Source: Anaerolineales bacterium UBA5069 (GTDB taxonomy: Bacteria > Chloroflexota > Anaerolineae > Caldilineales > Caldilineaceae). From it: a stretch of DNA of 30,336 nt. The stretch spans positions 5,803 through 36,138 of the forward strand of contig DIAV01000023.1 in the NCBI GenBank assembly GCA_002415895.1, given 5' to 3'. Position numbers and translations under genes: made by a program. A model generated the notes under the pieces. It saw only the letters and a program-made list of their open reading frames with translations. It did no database searches and was not told the origin of the DNA. Numbering within the stretch: the stretch's first letter is position 1; each line of letters opens with the position of its first letter. This document shows, in pieces, positions 16,556 to 24,814 of the stretch.

Positions 16556-17143
16556 ATGCTTGCAGGAACGTTAGTGATTGCCCTTCTTGTCTCTCTGGCT
16601 GCGGTAGCCTGGGTGGTTTGGCCGCTGCTCAACCGCGCGCCCGCACTACCGCTGGTGGAGGATGACAGGTTGTCGACGCTCATCGCGCGCAAAGAGGCCG
16701 TGATGACCGCCATCAAGGACCTTGAGTTTGACTACCGCGTGGGGAAGCTGGACCAGGAGGACTACGCGCGCTACGATCAGCGTTTGCGCCGCCAGGCGAT
16801 TGGACTGATCCAGCAAATTGAGACTGTAGCGCCCCAAAGCACCGGCCTCGATGTGAAGTTGGAGAGCGAGATCATGCACCGGCGCAAGGTGGCAGCGCCC
16901 GCTCTGGCTGGCGCACCCGTCGCGGCTGCGCCGCAGCCGGCGCCCATCGCGCAGCCTGTTGGCGCGCGCCCGCAGCCGAGCAACGGCGGCGTGGCAGTGG
17001 CAGTCGGCCAACCTGTTGCCGTGGCAGCGACGCTGACGCCAGCGGCCACCTCGGCCGGCGCGCGCTTCTGTACAAACTGCGGCGCACGTCTTGAACTGCA
17101 ACATAAATTCTGCGCCAATTGCGGCACGCCTGTTGGCGTGTAG
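16556..17143 (+). CDS. CcmI-like membrane protein with C-terminal zinc ribbon
   Basis: The protein has 195 residues. One N-terminal membrane helix (about 3-25) is followed by a charged helical segment (38-90) with the pattern of the CcmI N-terminal region (K-E-A-V-M-T-A-I-K-D-L-E-F-D-Y-R-V-G-K-L). A Pro/Ala/Val-rich linker (about 110-165) leads to a zinc ribbon with C172-x-x-C175 and C186-x-x-C189 (F-C-T-N-C-G, F-C-A-N-C-G). Classical CcmI has a TPR apocytochrome-binding domain after the helices; that is missing and replaced by the linker and ribbon. Its position directly after ccmF supports a role in assembly, but the orientation and function of the zinc ribbon are unknown. The ribosome binding site is weak. 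I leave the symbol empty because only the N-terminal part is CcmI-like. Confidence 0.8.
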   Translation: MLAGTLVIALLVSLAAVAWVVWPLLNRAPALPLVEDDRLSTLIARKEAVMTAIKDLEFDYRVGKLDQEDYARYDQRLRRQAIGLIQQIETVAPQSTGLDVKLESEIMHRRKVAAPALAGAPVAAAPQPAPIAQPVGARPQPSNGGVAVAVGQPVAVAATLTPAATSAGARFCTNCGARLELQHKFCANCGTPVGV

Positions 17144-17160
17144 TTCTCCCCTTTTGCTGT

Positions 17161-17187
17161 GCGGGCGGTATTGCAGGCACCGCCCGC
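17161..17187 (+). terminator. Hairpin ending the ccmH-G-F-I unit
   Basis: The perfect 9-base-pair stem GCGGGCGGT (17161-17169) pairs with ACCGCCCGC (17179-17187) across a 9-base loop. It starts 18 bases after the stop codon. No T-run follows on the plus strand. Confidence 0.55.
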
Positions 17188-17313
17188 TAATCAGCACACC
17201 CTTCAGCGACGCAGTCGACTCCATTGTCGCCCCGGCATCCACGCAACCCACCGGCCGCTGAATAGCTTGTGCGTGATCGGCCCCTGCGCACGCGGGGCCA
17301 GGAGCGTTACATT

Positions 17314-19542
17314 ATGATCCTGAAAAACCTTTGGCGGCGCGGCACGCGCAGCCTGCTCACCCTCCTTGGCATTGCCACGGGGGTTGCTGCTGTTGTGGCG
17401 CTGGGCTCCATTGGCAATGGCATTGCCAACAACTACGGCGGCGCACTCGGCCTCAACAATGAACTGATTGTGAGCCAGGCCGGCGCGTTGGATGTGCTCA
17501 TGGGCGGTCTTGATGAAAAGCTGGCCGAGCGCATTGCCACAATTCCCGACGTCACCAACGTAGACCCGGGCGTCTTCACATTTATCAACGTCGAGGGCAG
17601 CCCATTCTTCCTCATCTACGGCTATCCGCCTAACAGCGCCGCCACGCAGCACTACCGCATTGTGGAGGGCAAGCCTGCCGTATCCGCCAACCAGGTTGTG
17701 CTGGGGCGCGCCGCCGCCACAGACATGAAGGCAACACTTGATGACACCGTCCGGCTGGCGGGCACGCCCTACCGTGTTGTGGGTATCTATGAAACGGGGC
17801 AGGGTCTGGAGGAGTCGGGCGGCCTGGTCACGCTAAGTGCTGCGCAGGAGATTGCCTCAAAGGTAGGTAGTGTCAGCCTCTTTCAGGTGGGCGTGCGCAG
17901 AGGCGCAGACATCGACACCGTCATTTCGCGGATTGAGAATCTGGATGAGGAGTTGGCTGTCAGCAAGTCGAGCGAGTACAAGTCGGGCGCGCAGTTCACC
18001 GGCTACTTGAGCGCCATGGCCTATGGGGTGGCTGCAATTGCCATCCTGATTGGCGGGCTGGGCATGATGAGCGCCATGGTTATGAGCGTGCTTGAGCGGA
18101 CGCGCGAGATCGGTACGCTGCGCGCCGTGGGCTGGAGCCGCCGCCGCGTTGTGCGCATGATTTTGGGTGAGGCCGTGGTGTTGAGCCTGCTGGGTGGGGT
18201 GCTTGGCGTCTTCTTTGGCATTGGGCTGGCCACGGCTGCGGGCAGCGTGCCCGGCGTGGGCTCCATGCTCAAGGGGGGCATCTCACCGGCGATCATTGTG
18301 CAAGGCATGGTCACCGCGCTGGTGCTGGGGCTGGTGGGTGGCTACTATCCCGCGCGCACGGCGGCGCGGTTGGAGCCTGTGGAGGCGCTACGCTATGAGG
18401 GCGGGGCCGCCGGCGCACCCACCGGGCGTTGGGCGCGCCTGGGCGGACAGGCCTACCGCAATCTGTGGCGGCGACGCTCGCGCACGCTCATCTCCGCCAC
18501 GGCGATTGGCATTGGCGTGGCCACTCTGGTGATGATGGGCGGCCTGGTTGACGGCGTGATGGTAACCATGAACGGCATGTCGGGCAGCCTCGATCAAGGT
18601 AACATCACGATCATGCAGGGTGGCGCCGCCAGCATGAAGCTGAGCAAGCTGGACGAGCGCATTGTGGCGCAGGTGGCAGCAATGCCCGAAGTCAAGTCGG
18701 TGAGTCCTTCACTGCTCGGCTTTCTGACTGACAAGGAAATGATCTTTTTTATCGTCATTGGTGTGGAGCCGGGTTCGCGCGCCGCTGAGCATTATCAGAT
18801 CACAAATGGCCGCGCCATTCAGCGCCCGAACGAGATCATGCTCGGGCGCGCCCTGGCGGAATCGCTCAAGAAGAACGTGGGCGAAACGTTGCAACTGAGT
18901 GACAATCGCTACAAGGTGGTGGGCATCTATGAGACGGGGGTGGGCTTTGAGGATGGCGCGGGCACCCTTGCGCTGAGCGAGGCGCAGCGGCTGCTGGGCA
19001 TGCCGCGCGCCGTCTCGTTCATTTACGTGGATGTGAAGGACCCGACGCAAGGTGCTGCCGTTGCCGCCGCAATTAACGCGCGTTTCCCTGAGGCGCGCGC
19101 CTCGCTGAGCAGCATCTTTGCGCAAACCGGCAACGACATGGCCACCATGGGCACACTCTTTACCGTCATCCGGCTGATGTCGATCTTTGTTGGCGGCATT
19201 GTGGTTGCCAACACAATGATCATGTCCATTTTTGAGCGCACGCGCGAAATTGGCACACTGCGCGCGATTGGGTGGACGCCACGCCGCATCATCCGCCAAG
19301 TGGTGGAGGAAAGCCTGCTGCTGACCTTGCTGGCGGCGCTGCTGGGTTCTGTGCTGGGCGTCCTGTTCATGTATGGGCTTGCGTCGATTCCGGTATACCG
19401 CGGCATTCTTGTGCCCAAGTGGACTCTCGCCACCTTTGCTACTGCGATTGGCGTCGCGGTGGTGCTGGGCATTCTGGGAGGCATTCTGCCCGCACTGCGC
19501 GCCAGTCGTCTCCAGCCGGTGGAGGCGCTGCGTTACGAGTAG
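17314..19542 (+). CDS. MacB/FtsX-type ABC transporter permease, internally duplicated
   Basis: The protein has 742 residues and two homologous halves, about 1-365 and 370-742. Each half has an N-terminal helix after N-L-W-R-R, a MacB periplasmic-type domain and an FtsX domain of three helices. The signature occurs twice: R-T-R-E-I-G-T-L-R-A-V-G-W and R-T-R-E-I-G-T-L-R-A-I-G-W. Both halves end in L-[EQ]-P-V-E-A-L-R-Y-E. MacB permeases normally act as dimers of a single copy, so one fused chain may supply the whole membrane dimer. AGGAG lies about 10 bases before the ATG at 17314; the frame is open upstream to 17269 without support. Adaptor and ATPase genes follow, giving a complete MacA/MacB-like exporter or mechanotransmission machine. 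The substrate is unknown. Confidence 0.93.
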   Translation: MILKNLWRRGTRSLLTLLGIATGVAAVVALGSIGNGIANNYGGALGLNNELIVSQAGALDVLMGGLDEKLAERIATIPDVTNVDPGVFTFINVEGSPFFLIYGYPPNSAATQHYRIVEGKPAVSANQVVLGRAAATDMKATLDDTVRLAGTPYRVVGIYETGQGLEESGGLVTLSAAQEIASKVGSVSLFQVGVRRGADIDTVISRIENLDEELAVSKSSEYKSGAQFTGYLSAMAYGVAAIAILIGGLGMMSAMVMSVLERTREIGTLRAVGWSRRRVVRMILGEAVVLSLLGGVLGVFFGIGLATAAGSVPGVGSMLKGGISPAIIVQGMVTALVLGLVGGYYPARTAARLEPVEALRYEGGAAGAPTGRWARLGGQAYRNLWRRRSRTLISATAIGIGVATLVMMGGLVDGVMVTMNGMSGSLDQGNITIMQGGAASMKLSKLDERIVAQVAAMPEVKSVSPSLLGFLTDKEMIFFIVIGVEPGSRAAEHYQITNGRAIQRPNEIMLGRALAESLKKNVGETLQLSDNRYKVVGIYETGVGFEDGAGTLALSEAQRLLGMPRAVSFIYVDVKDPTQGAAVAAAINARFPEARASLSSIFAQTGNDMATMGTLFTVIRLMSIFVGGIVVANTMIMSIFERTREIGTLRAIGWTPRRIIRQVVEESLLLTLLAALLGSVLGVLFMYGLASIPVYRGILVPKWTLATFATAIGVAVVLGILGGILPALRASRLQPVEALRYE

Positions 19543-19724
19543 ACGCGCCCTGAACGTGCAATGCCGGCCAGAGGCACATAAAAAGCGCAGAACCTGCTAC
19601 ATGTTATACCAAAACCCTGCCTGTTTTTTCCGTTGTTACCGCCCTTTCCGCGTGCCAACTGTTTTGCTGTACACCATGAATTAAGTCACTTGTGCGTAAC
19701 CCCGCTCACTCGAGGAGCGATTCG

Positions 19725-21077
19725 ATGAAGCGAATTCTGATCGTGCTTGTTGTTCTGGCCGTTATTGCGGCTGGAGGCTGGTACGCCTACGGCAACTACA
19801 CCGCGCAGCAGCAAGCCGTGGCCGACAAGGCCGCCGCCGACGCTGCGGCGGCAGAAACACTGACTGACCTTATCTGGGCGTCGGGCAGGCTCCAGCCCGA
19901 AACGTGGGCGGGGCTGAACCCTGCAACGGGCGGTATAGTGACCACGATTCACGTGCAAGAGGGTGACATGGTGCAGGCGGGCGACCTGCTGCTGGAGATT
20001 GGCAACGAGGGCTTGCAGGCGCAAGTGCAGGTGGCCGAGGCCGCAGTGGTGGAAGCCAGGGCGGCGCGCGACGAACTGATGGCGGGTGCAACCGATGCAC
20101 AGGTGGCCGCGGCCGAGGCCGCAGTAGCCGCTGCGGACGCCGCTGTATCGCTGGCAGCCGGACAAATGGGCGAGGCGCAGGCGGCAGTGGAAACCGCGCA
20201 GGCGCAGGTGAGCATTGCGCAAAGCGAATATGCGGAGCGCGCAAGCCATCCCACTGCGGCGGAAATCACCGCTGCAAACGGGCGCGTTGCCATGGCGCAG
20301 GCGGCGGTGGAGACGGCCCAGGCCGCGTACAATCTGGTGCGTGGCGATGCCGAGATTGGCTCAATGCCCCAATCGCAGGCGCTGCGCCAGGCGACGGCGG
20401 CGCTCGAGGCCGCCCAGGCTGAGGCCGCCACGGTCATCAATGGCCCATCAGCCGAACAGCTTGCCGTGATTGCGGCGCAGGTGGCGGCGGCGCAGGCTGG
20501 TGTGGATGCCGCCGAGAGCCGTATGCCCGGCGCAGAGGCCGCCGTGATGTCGGCCCTGGCCAGCCAGGCCAGCGCACAGGCCGCGCTTGCTGCGCTGCAG
20601 GCCGGCGCAACTGCCGAGCAAATTGCCATGGCTGACGCGCATCTGCTCTCGGCAGAGGCGGCTTTGGCCAGCGCCCAGGCCAATCTGCGCCAGACGCAGG
20701 TTGTGGCCCCCTTCGCAGGGCAGGTGGGACAAATCGCCACCAACGTCGGTGAGATGACGCAGGCAGGCACGCCGGTCGTTATGCTGGGCGATGTTTCAGC
20801 GCTGCATGTTGAGACGACCGACTTGCGGGAGACCGATGTTGTGCGCCTGCGTGAAGGGATGCTCGTTGAAGTCAGCTTTGATGCGCTGCCGAATCGCTTT
20901 TTTGAGGGGACGGTGGCGCATATTGCACCCATGAGCAACACCAGCCAGGGCAGCACCAACTACACCGTGCGCGTGGAGATGGCCGAGCTGGACCCAAGCC
21001 TGCGCTGGGGGATGACGGCCTTCGTCAATATTGATCCGGAAGCGGCCACAGCCAGCGCGCCGGAAGGCGGCAACTGA
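19725..21077 (+). CDS. HlyD/MacA-type adaptor with long Ala-rich coiled coil
   Basis: This 450-residue membrane fusion protein has an N-terminal membrane anchor (about 3-23). The first half of the lipoyl-like domain is at about 50-90 (G-I-V-T-T-I-H-V-Q-E-G-D). A very Ala/Gln/Glu-rich region, likely an alpha-helical hairpin, covers about 90-325 and is longer than usual for MacA. The second lipoyl half (A-P-F-A-G-Q-V-G-Q-I) is near 335, and a beta-barrel part follows. The family couples an inner-membrane transporter to the space outside. In a Gram-negative cell it would meet an outer-membrane channel; no such gene is present here. GAGGAG lies 7 bases before the ATG. It ends 2 bases before the ATPase gene. 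Confidence 0.92.
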   Translation: MKRILIVLVVLAVIAAGGWYAYGNYTAQQQAVADKAAADAAAAETLTDLIWASGRLQPETWAGLNPATGGIVTTIHVQEGDMVQAGDLLLEIGNEGLQAQVQVAEAAVVEARAARDELMAGATDAQVAAAEAAVAAADAAVSLAAGQMGEAQAAVETAQAQVSIAQSEYAERASHPTAAEITAANGRVAMAQAAVETAQAAYNLVRGDAEIGSMPQSQALRQATAALEAAQAEAATVINGPSAEQLAVIAAQVAAAQAGVDAAESRMPGAEAAVMSALASQASAQAALAALQAGATAEQIAMADAHLLSAEAALASAQANLRQTQVVAPFAGQVGQIATNVGEMTQAGTPVVMLGDVSALHVETTDLRETDVVRLREGMLVEVSFDALPNRFFEGTVAHIAPMSNTSQGSTNYTVRVEMAELDPSLRWGMTAFVNIDPEAATASAPEGGN

Positions 21078-21079
21078 GC

Positions 21080-22168
21080 ATGGCACGCAAAGGGGATGAC
21101 GGCAATTTTACGTTGATTGGTGGCCCGAAGCCTGCGCGCGCAGCGCGCCCGCCGGTACTAGCCCCTGCGCCTGCACCTACGCCTACGCCTGTCGCGCCAG
21201 TCGCTGCCACGCCTGCGCCTGCATCCATCCCGCCGGCAACGTCCGCGCCCACACCCGCCGCGCCTGCACCTGTGCCCGCCGCGCCGCAGATCGCTGTCGC
21301 CGCGGCGCAAGTGCCTGCGGCGCAACCCCAGGTCGGTGCGCCGCTCATCCGCGCCGAAGGGTTGAGCAAGCAGTACGGCTCCGGCGAAACGTCCGTACAC
21401 GCGCTCAAGGATTTTACGGTCAACATACATGCGGGCGAGTTTGTTGCGATCATGGGGCCAAGCGGCTGCGGCAAGAGCACGCTGCTGAACCTGCTGGGCG
21501 CGCTCGATCAGCCCACCGCAGGCGCTGTGTGGGTTGCCGGCGAAAACCTCGCGCATCTCAAGGACGTGGACCGCTTCCGCGCCCGCACAATCGGTTTTGT
21601 CTTCCAGCTTCACAATTTGCTGCCCACCCTTACGGCGCAGGAAAATGTGGAGGTGCCCATGATCGGGCAGGAGGCCAACGCATCCGCACGCAGCAAGCGC
21701 GCGCTCGAACTGCTTGCATTGGTGGGTCTGGCGGAGCGTGCCGATCACCTGCCCAGCCAGCTATCCGGCGGGCAGCGCCAGCGTGTGGCGGTGGCGCGCG
21801 CGCTGGCCAATGGACCGGCGCTGCTGTTGGCCGACGAGCCTACAGGCGCGCTCGACAGCCAGAGCGGTGAGGAAATTATGGCACTGCTGGCCGACCTGAA
21901 TCGCTCTCAGGGCGCCACCATCGCGGTCGTCACCCACGACAGGCGCGTGGCGCAGGCAACCCAGCGCATTCTCATGATGCGCGACGGCAGCCTTGTGGAT
22001 GATCATCGCGTGCACGACCCCATGGAGGAAGATCTGCGCATGCTGGCGAACAGCCACCTGGGGCAGGCGATTCTTGACGGCGCGGACGCATCCCTTGCAC
22101 AGATGACACCCGACGAGGAATCGCTGCTGCGTGCGCTGCTGCAACGCGCGCGCAAGACCGCCGGCTAG
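21080..22168 (+). CDS. MacB/LolD-type ABC transporter ATPase with Pro/Ala-rich N-terminal extension
   Basis: This 362-residue protein is the energy-coupling subunit of the exporter. Residues 15-87 are a Pro/Ala/Thr low-complexity extension not found in ordinary MacB or LolD ATPases. The nucleotide-binding domain (about 88-310) has Walker A G-P-S-G-C-G-K-S-T (126-134), a Q-loop F-V-F-Q-L-H-N-L-L-P-T-L-T-A-Q-E-N-V, signature L-S-G-G-Q-R-Q-R-V-A (228-237), Walker B L-L-L-A-D-E-P-T-G-A-L-D and the switch histidine in V-V-T-H-D (H285). A C-terminal tail of about 50 residues follows. Permease, adaptor and ATPase are in one direction; the ATPase follows the adaptor by 2 bases, indicating tight translational linkage. 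Confidence 0.94.
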   Translation: MARKGDDGNFTLIGGPKPARAARPPVLAPAPAPTPTPVAPVAATPAPASIPPATSAPTPAAPAPVPAAPQIAVAAAQVPAAQPQVGAPLIRAEGLSKQYGSGETSVHALKDFTVNIHAGEFVAIMGPSGCGKSTLLNLLGALDQPTAGAVWVAGENLAHLKDVDRFRARTIGFVFQLHNLLPTLTAQENVEVPMIGQEANASARSKRALELLALVGLAERADHLPSQLSGGQRQRVAVARALANGPALLLADEPTGALDSQSGEEIMALLADLNRSQGATIAVVTHDRRVAQATQRILMMRDGSLVDDHRVHDPMEEDLRMLANSHLGQAILDGADASLAQMTPDEESLLRALLQRARKTAG

Positions 22169-22284
22169 CGCACTTCGCAATTGATGGCACATTGTTATAC
22201 GATGGCGTGCGGGCCATGTTGCTCGCACGCCGTTTTGTTCGTACGCCATTTTACACGCACGCGATTCTGAATTCGAGGCACTAC

Positions 22285-22824
22285 ATGGAGTTGCGCCCCT
22301 GGAAAACACTCACCAGCCGCCCTGTCTATGCAAACAAGTGGATCCGCGTGCGCGAGGATGTGGCCGCCCTGCCCAACGGCCAGACGACGCTCTACGGCGT
22401 GGTGACAATGGGCCATGCAGCAGGTGTGCTCCCCTTTGTGGATGATGACCACGTGATTCTGGTGCGCCAATATCGCTATGTCTTTGGCGAGGCGCACCGC
22501 TGGGAGATCCCCACGGGCGGCCTGCTTGCCGGCGAGGCGGCCGAAGCCGGTGCGCTGCGCGAGTTGCAGGAGGAGATTGGCTACACAGCAGGCACACTGG
22601 AGTGGGTGAGCACCTTTTACTCGTCCAAGAGCATTTGCGAAGAAACCTGCCATCTCTTTATTGGGCGCGATCTGCAGGCCGCGCCGCTACCCCCAGACGC
22701 CACCGAAGAGCTTGAGGTAGCCACCTTTGCCTTTGCCGACGTCGTGGATATGGTGCGCAAGAGCGAAATTCGCGACGCGATGAGCGTAATCGCCATTCTG
22801 CACGCTGCACAGCTGCGCGCGTAG
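22285..22824 (+). CDS. Nudix hydrolase, ADP-ribose pyrophosphatase-like
   Basis: The protein has 179 residues. The complete Nudix box is present: G-G-L-L-A-G-E, seven residues, then R-E-L-Q-E-E-I-G-Y, with the metal-binding E-E pair. The N-terminal part (T-S-R-P-V-Y-A-N-K-W-I-R-V-R-E-D) and V-I-L-V-R-Q-Y-R-Y before the box are typical of ADP-ribose/NDP-sugar pyrophosphatases. The exact substrate cannot be fixed from sequence. I chose the ATG at 22285, which has GAGG about 7 bases upstream; the frame extends to 22192 but those residues look non-conserved. Same strand as its neighbours, with 116 bases before and 121 after; probably monocistronic. Confidence 0.93.
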   Translation: MELRPWKTLTSRPVYANKWIRVREDVAALPNGQTTLYGVVTMGHAAGVLPFVDDDHVILVRQYRYVFGEAHRWEIPTGGLLAGEAAEAGALRELQEEIGYTAGTLEWVSTFYSSKSICEETCHLFIGRDLQAAPLPPDATEELEVATFAFADVVDMVRKSEIRDAMSVIAILHAAQLRA

Positions 22825-22871
22825 GGGTGATCAGGGTCGCAACGCGACATGACGCATCCTGATTCAATTCA

Positions 22872-22881
22872 TTCGTACGAA
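22872..22881. promoter_or_regulatory. Ten-base palindrome upstream of the DinB-family gene
   Basis: TTCGTACGAA is a perfect palindrome in an AT-rich patch, 65 bases before the next start codon. It could be an operator half-palindrome of the kind bound by small dimeric repressors, but one copy alone is weak evidence. Confidence 0.25.
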
Positions 22882-22945
22882 CGATAATTAACAGTCATGC
22901 ACATTATCATAGCGCTTCAACTATGCGCTTAAGCGGGGAGCCAAC

Positions 22946-23458
22946 ATGCGCCAGAGCGAGATTGTTTTCCTTTACGAGTACAGCCGCTGGGCCACCCAGC
23001 GCATCCTGGACGCCGCCGAAGGCATCGGCGATGACGAATTCTGCACGCCCTATGCGCCCACATTTGAGAGCCTGCGCAAGATTCTCATGCATACGTATGG
23101 CGCAGAGTGGATCTGGCGCAGGCGCTGCGAAGACGGAATTTCGCCGGCTGCCATGCCCGCCGAAGACGAATTCGCCGGCTTTGCAGCGTTGCGCACACGC
23201 TGGCTGGCTGAAGTAGAGACGATGCGTCTCTATATAGACGGGCTGAATGATGCACACATTGACGCCACAATGAGCTACCGCACAACCTCCGGGCGGGAAA
23301 TGCGTGCGCCGCTCTGGCAGGTGCTGCTGCATGTGGTTAACCACGGCACGCAGCATCGCGCCGAAGCAGCGCTGGTCCTCACAGCGATGGGGCGCTCGCC
23401 CGGCGATGTGGACCTGATTGTCTACGTGCGCCAGTTGCAGGCGGAGGGGCGCGCATGA
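22946..23458 (+). CDS. DinB family metal-dependent protein
   Basis: The 170-residue four-helix DinB/YfiT fold protein shows the three-histidine metal site: H49 in L-M-H-T-Y-G-A-E-W-I-W, and H133 and H137 in H-V-V-N-H-G-T-Q-H-R-A-E. The family includes thiol-dependent S-transferases (bacillithiol- or mycothiol-type) and many members of unknown role; which applies here is not visible. The GGGGAG ribosome binding site lies 6 to 7 bases before the ATG. The stop codon overlaps the start of the GNAT gene (ATGA at 23455), so the two are translationally coupled. Confidence 0.9.
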   Translation: MRQSEIVFLYEYSRWATQRILDAAEGIGDDEFCTPYAPTFESLRKILMHTYGAEWIWRRRCEDGISPAAMPAEDEFAGFAALRTRWLAEVETMRLYIDGLNDAHIDATMSYRTTSGREMRAPLWQVLLHVVNHGTQHRAEAALVLTAMGRSPGDVDLIVYVRQLQAEGRA

Positions 23459-24324
23459 GCTTTGTGTTGCGTCGCTATGCCACTGCCGAGGCGTTTCTGG
23501 CCGCAGCCCTGGGTGTGCTCGAGATGCATGAGACCGCCAACAACCTGATTTTGGGCGTGCCGCTGAATGTGCGCGCGCATCCTGAGCGTGCCGAGCCCGG
23601 AGCCTGGTATGTGACTGTCCACAATCGCGACAGACTTGCCGGCGCCGCCTTGCGCACGCCACCCCATCATGTTGTTGTGCATGTGGAGGATGCTTTCGCA
23701 GCAGAGGGTGATGCGATTGTTGCGCTGCTGCTGGAGGATGCACTGGCGGCGGCAGGCGATTTGAATGGGGTTAACGGGCGCGTGCCGTGGTCGGAACACG
23801 TTGCCCAGGCGTGGGCGCCGGCAGCGGGTGGCCGTGCGCGGCTGGGCACGCGCCTGCGTGCCTTCGAGCTGCGCGCAGTGCTGCCGCCGCCAGCCGCACC
23901 CGGCAGGCTGCGCGCCGCGCACGCCGCCGATGCCGCCCTCATTATCGCGTGGTCCCACGCGTTTTGGGATGAGGTCATGGGTGATGACCCGGGCGGCCCT
24001 GACGACGCGCGTATTCAGCAACGGTTGGAGGGCGGCGATTACTTCCTGTGGGAGGATCAGGGTGCGCCCGTTTGCCTCGTGGCTCGGAGCCGCATCATGC
24101 CCCACGGCGTAACACTGGGTCCCATCTACACACCGCCCCATGCGCGGGGCAGGGGCTTTGCCGCCAACTGCACGGCCGCGGTGAGCCAGTTGTTCCTGGA
24201 TGCGGGCTGGGCGTACTGCGCGCTCTTTACGGACCTCGACAACCCTGTCTCCAACCACGTGTACGAGAAGATCGGCTACCAGCCCGTGTGCGACTACGCC
24301 GATTATCACTTTGCAGCGGTCTGA
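23455..24324 (+). CDS. GNAT family N-acetyltransferase
   Basis: This 289-residue protein has a variable N-terminal half and a GNAT domain in the C-terminal half. The acetyl-CoA binding region is seen as G-P-I-Y-T-P-P-H-A-R-G-R-G-F-A (the R/Q-x-x-G-x-A element), followed by F-L-D-A-G-W, L-F-T-D-L-D-N-P-V-S-N and Y-E-K-I-G-Y, the usual final strand and helix of the fold. The substrate cannot be inferred. It overlaps the DinB-family gene by 4 bases. The fold pattern of the C-terminus is very clear; the N-terminal half may be a degenerate second GNAT-like domain. Confidence 0.9.
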   Translation: MSFVLRRYATAEAFLAAALGVLEMHETANNLILGVPLNVRAHPERAEPGAWYVTVHNRDRLAGAALRTPPHHVVVHVEDAFAAEGDAIVALLLEDALAAAGDLNGVNGRVPWSEHVAQAWAPAAGGRARLGTRLRAFELRAVLPPPAAPGRLRAAHAADAALIIAWSHAFWDEVMGDDPGGPDDARIQQRLEGGDYFLWEDQGAPVCLVARSRIMPHGVTLGPIYTPPHARGRGFAANCTAAVSQLFLDAGWAYCALFTDLDNPVSNHVYEKIGYQPVCDYADYHFAAV

Positions 24325-24388
24325 TGCGCCGCACGCAATAGCCGCTGTGGATGACTGGATCAACCGTCATCGCCAGAGACTGCGCCCC

Positions 24389-24814
24389 CTATAGACCCCA
24401 CCGCGCCAGCATTGTAGTATCCGCCCACACAGCAATATACAGGACAGCCAGGCTTGCACCTATGCCCACCGCCATGAGAGGGTGGAGATAGATCAAGAAC
24501 ATGGCGAGTGACAGGATGCTGCCCACAAGGGCAGCGGTCTGCCAGCCAATTGAGATAAATCCCACGCCCAGCAGCACCATGCCCGCGGCAACCAGCGCCA
24601 GCCCTCCCGCAAGCCATACAATGCTGCCCAGCGCGCGCAACGGCGATGCTTCCAGCCCCAATGTCGAGAGCACCCAGGACTGGCCGAGCCCCATAGGCCA
24701 CCATTGCAGCCAGGCCGCATTGGGGATCGGTGTTCCCGCGCCAAAGCTGCCGGCAGACTGGCTCGCAACGATCAGACCGTGAACAATGAGTAGTGTAGCG
24801 ATCAGAATCTTCAC
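24389..24814 (-). CDS. Small four-helix membrane protein of unknown function
   Basis: This 141-residue protein is almost entirely hydrophobic with four likely membrane helices: about 2-18, 62-87, 93-111 and 117-133. The first helix contains I-V-H-G-L-I. It overlaps the stop codon of the alpha/beta hydrolase gene by 4 bases (ATGA), so the two are co-translated. Its spacing of helices resembles the membrane protein at 25877-26278, which shares V-H-G-L-I in the first helix. I do not recognise a characterised family. Confidence 0.75.
   Translation of the reverse strand: MKILIATLLIVHGLIVASQSAGSFGAGTPIPNAAWLQWWPMGLGQSWVLSTLGLEASPLRALGSIVWLAGGLALVAAGMVLLGVGFISIGWQTAALVGSILSLAMFLIYLHPLMAVGIGASLAVLYIAVWADTTMLARWGL

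Noticed and set aside
19605..19610. Possible extended -10 (TG-T-TATACC) before the exporter adaptor gene
   Set aside because: No -35 at the right spacing and more than 100 bases from the gene; I could not separate it from chance.
17314..22168. Idea that the ABC genes are ccmA and ccmB
   Set aside because: The permease has MacB/FtsX signatures and two fused halves, and an HlyD-type adaptor is present; CcmB has neither.
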